From Acidimicrobiales bacterium (lineage in GTDB: Bacteria > Actinomycetota > Acidimicrobiia > Acidimicrobiales > UBA8190), in assembly GCA_035531755.1 (NCBI GenBank), contig DATKSK010000076.1, forward strand, positions 1 through 43,162: 43,162 bases of DNA. The letters are read 5' to 3'. Positions within the stretch are counted from its first letter, which is position 1, and every line of letters starts with the position of its first letter. A program made the translations under genes and the position numbers. The notes under the pieces were generated by a model that searched no databases, was not told where the DNA came from, and was given only the letters and a program-made list of their open reading frames with translations. This document shows positions 41,253 through 43,162 of the stretch, piece after piece.

Positions 41253-42392
41253 TTGAGCACCTCTGCATCCCACAGCCCCAATGCCGGTCGGCCGCTGGCC
41301 CTGCGGGTCGACGTCGCGCTCATCCTGACCACCCTGCTCGTGGCGTGCCTGGGCGTCGTGCTCGTGTACTCGGCCACCCGGTCCAAGCTGGCGCTGGCGG
41401 GGATCAACCCCCACTACTTCCTCACCCGGCAGGCCGCCTACGTGGTGGTGGGCGGCGCGGTGATGATCGTCCTGGCGGTGCTCGACTACCGCTGGCTGGA
41501 GCACGCCAGCGCCGTGCTGTACGTCGTCATGATCCTCGCCCTGCTGGCCATGTTCGCCGGGATCGGGACGAGCGCCCTCGGCGCCACCCGCTGGGTGCAG
41601 CTGGGGCCGATCCAGATCCAGCCGTCGGCGTTCGCCACCCTGGTGCTCATCGTGACCGTCGCCACGTTCTGCGCGCGACGACCCGACGGCCTGGACCGCA
41701 CCGACCTGCTGAAGGTCCTGGCGCTCGCCGCGCTCCCCATCCTGCTGGTCGTGAAGCAGCCGGACCTCGGCAGCGGCATCGTCATGTGCGTCGTGCTGCT
41801 CGTGATGCTCGTGATCGCCGGCATCCCCAACCGCTACCTGATGTTGCTCGTCCTGCTCGTGGTGGTGGGGGCGTTCGCGGTGGTGCACTTCAAGCTTCTG
41901 AAGAGCTACCAGCTCGGCCGCCTCACCGCCTTGTTCCAGCACGGCCAGAACCTCCAGAGCACGGGCTACAACGTGAGCCAGTCCGTGGCCGCCATCGGCT
42001 CGGGGGGCCTGTTCGGCACGGGGCTGTTCCACGGATCGCAGACCAACCTGGCGTACGTCCCCGAGCAGCAGACCGACTTCATCTTCTCGGCCGTGGGCGA
42101 ACAGCTCGGATTCGTGGGGGCGGCGGGCGTGCTGGCGCTCCTGGGCGTCCTGTCGTGGCGGGTCCTGCGCAGCGCGCAGCTGGCGCGCGACCCCTTCGGT
42201 CGCCTGCTGGCCACGGGATGCTTCACGCTCATCGCCTTCAGCGTCTTCGAGAACGCCGGGATGGCCATGCAGATCATGCCGGTCGCCGGGATCCCGCTCC
42301 CGTTCCTGTCGTACGGGGGATCGGCCACCGTGGCCTTCTTCTCGGCGGTGGGCATCGCGCTGTCGGTACAGCTGCGAGCGTCGTCACGATGA
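41253..42392 (+). CDS. rodA: FtsW/RodA-family peptidoglycan polymerase (RodA type)
   Basis: A 379-residue SEDS protein with about ten membrane helices. Diagnostic blocks are NPHYFLTRQAAYVVVGG, GATRWVQLGPIQIQPSAFA, VKQPDLGSGIV (with the catalytic-type Asp), SVAAIGSGGLFGTGLFHG, VPEQQTDFIFSAVGEQLGFVG, and PVAGIPLPFLSYGGSAT. It polymerises lipid II glycan chains with a partner class B PBP. No FtsZ/division gene is nearby, so RodA is favoured. The start is a TTG at 41253 with GGAG 8 bases upstream; TATTCT at 41227-41232 could be its -10 element. Its stop overlaps the next gene as ATGA. Confidence 0.93.
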   Translation: MSTSASHSPNAGRPLALRVDVALILTTLLVACLGVVLVYSATRSKLALAGINPHYFLTRQAAYVVVGGAVMIVLAVLDYRWLEHASAVLYVVMILALLAMFAGIGTSALGATRWVQLGPIQIQPSAFATLVLIVTVATFCARRPDGLDRTDLLKVLALAALPILLVVKQPDLGSGIVMCVVLLVMLVIAGIPNRYLMLLVLLVVVGAFAVVHFKLLKSYQLGRLTALFQHGQNLQSTGYNVSQSVAAIGSGGLFGTGLFHGSQTNLAYVPEQQTDFIFSAVGEQLGFVGAAGVLALLGVLSWRVLRSAQLARDPFGRLLATGCFTLIAFSVFENAGMAMQIMPVAGIPLPFLSYGGSATVAFFSAVGIALSVQLRASSR

Positions 42393-43069
42393 CCGACCTC
42401 GGGCCCGGCGCGGGCCGGGTGGAGACGCAGCCGGTGGAGACGCAGCCGGTGGAGACGGTCGTCGCCCCGGAGGTGGTGGTTCCCGACACGAGCGCTCCCG
42501 GCGACGTCGAACGTGCCCCCTTCGATCCATTCGCGGACCCGCGGCCCCGGGCCGCCTCTGCCGACGAGGGCGGCGCCGCAGGGTCCCCGGACGCGCCGAC
42601 GTACCCTCCCGAGGTGTGGCGGATCGTGGCGGTGGCCGGCGTCGCCATGGAACTGCCGAACGCCAATCCCGAGGTGATCCTGCACGAGGCCCAGGACCCG
42701 TGGCGTGAGGTGCGCATCCCCGTGGGCCTGGCCGAGGGCACCGCCATCGCCTACGCCTACCGGAGCATCGACACCCCCCGTCCCCTCACCCATGCGCTGT
42801 TTGCCGAGATCCTCGAGCGTCACGACGTGACCATCGAGGCGGTGCGTATCACCGTGCGCCGGGGGCAGGTGTTCTTCGCCGAGGTCGACACGTCGAGCCC
42901 GCGGGGCCGCAAGGTCGTGCCGTGCCGGCCGTCCGACGCCATCGCTCTGGCCCTGCGCCAGCGCATGCCGACGCCGGTGCTCGTGGCCGACTGGGTGTTC
43001 ACCGGCGCCGCCGCACCGCCGGGGGTCGGCGCGGACGGGACGGTCGCGCCGACAGCGCCGCCGGTCTGA
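42389..43069 (+). CDS. Bifunctional nuclease-domain protein (BFN/DUF151)
   Basis: 226 residues. The first 75 are low-complexity (including a VETQP repeat) and Pro/Asp-rich. The conserved domain follows, with VAGVAMELPNANPEVILHE, REVRIPVGLAEGTAIAYAY, PRPLTHALFAEILERHDV, VRITVRRGQVFFAEV and VPCRPSDAIALALRQRMP, matching the BFN family. In plants and some bacteria this domain has nuclease activity; in actinobacteria it is mostly uncharacterised. ATG 42389 overlaps rodA by 4 bases, indicating coupling. The window ends soon after. Confidence 0.88.
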   Translation: MTDLGPGAGRVETQPVETQPVETVVAPEVVVPDTSAPGDVERAPFDPFADPRPRAASADEGGAAGSPDAPTYPPEVWRIVAVAGVAMELPNANPEVILHEAQDPWREVRIPVGLAEGTAIAYAYRSIDTPRPLTHALFAEILERHDVTIEAVRITVRRGQVFFAEVDTSSPRGRKVVPCRPSDAIALALRQRMPTPVLVADWVFTGAAAPPGVGADGTVAPTAPPV

Positions 43070-43086
43070 GCTCGTCGGTCGCCGCG

Positions 43087-43162
43087 ATCAGCGGCCGACG
43101 GTCAGCGGCCGACGGTCAGCAGTTGACGGTCAGCAGTTGACGGTCAGTGGCCGACAGTCAGC
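43087..43162. repeat. 14-base tandem repeat, at least 5.4 units, running off the window
   Basis: Units of GTCAGCGGCCGACG or GTCAGCAGTTGACG, exactly 14 bases apart (43087, 43101, 43115, 43129, 43143, partial at 43157). Several units contain a short inverted repeat (GTCA...TGAC in the AGTTGACG units). The array continues beyond the end of the window. Confidence 0.95.

Noticed and set aside
43087-43162. Replication-origin iterons
   Set aside because: No dnaA, dnaN or AT-rich unwinding region is nearby; other repeats in the window look the same in kind.

Overview
This is a very GC-rich stretch (strong G/C third-position bias throughout) from the chromosome of an actinobacterium. The lineage signs are a phosphatidylinositol-mannoside gene trio (pgsA, patA, pimA), a mycothiol-type cysteine ligase (MshC), an F420-dependent NADP reductase, an InhA-like enoyl reductase, and a gene order (thrS, HIT protein, pgsA, patA, pimA ... 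pdxS, pdxT, yebC ... ruvCAB ... secD, secF, rel ... hisS, aspS, rarA ... alaS, ruvX, mltG, aroE) that I recall as close to that of Mycobacterium and other Actinomycetota. The secreted sedolisin protease with [15 protein letters not shown] repeats and many GTG starts would fit the class Acidimicrobiia, but that placement is an inference. I see no phage, plasmid, IS element, CRISPR array, rRNA or tRNA.

Layout. 1-2298: a PadR regulator, a minus-strand InhA/FabI enoyl-ACP reductase and a divergent NpdG-type reductase. 2309-6177: mshC, thrS and a HIT hydrolase, tightly packed. 6206-8266: a minus-strand EF-G-like GTPase, followed by about 690 gene-free bases full of short tandem repeats. 8956-12074: pgsA, patA, pimA, the start of PIM synthesis. 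12124-13554: a membrane M48 metalloprotease with a long Gly/Arg-rich N-terminus. 13620-16071: pdxS, pdxT (vitamin B6) and yebC. 16285-18598: ruvC, ruvA, ruvB (Holliday-junction processing). 18726-22335: yajC, secD, secF (protein export). 22418-29083: rel (ppGpp), hisS, aspS, rarA. 29156-32206: a large secreted S53 protease. 32214-38480: two small proteins, then alaS, ruvX, mltG, aroE. 38467-41220: a minus-strand accessory block (exported protein, sulfotransferase, MscS channel). 41253-43069: a RodA/FtsW-family protein and a bifunctional-nuclease-domain protein.

Most plus-strand genes are translationally coupled through 4-base GTGA/ATGA overlaps or very short gaps. Several transcription units begin with a TANNNT -10 hexamer only 6-9 bases before the start codon, which predicts leaderless mRNAs. 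The content is mostly housekeeping, and I found no clearly new multi-gene system. The unusual layer is a large number of short tandem repeats, many of them in frame inside conserved genes: (AGAG)6 in ThrRS, a glycine tract in MshC, (GAA)6 in RuvB, an ATA repeat in MltG, an ATAD repeat in AspRS, a His-rich EHDADH repeat on YajC, and Ala/Ser/Pro and 42-residue repeats in the protease. The other items worth checking are the RGG-rich metalloprotease, the His-tailed YajC, and a strong hairpin that lies inside the 3' end of aroE and terminates the convergent gene.
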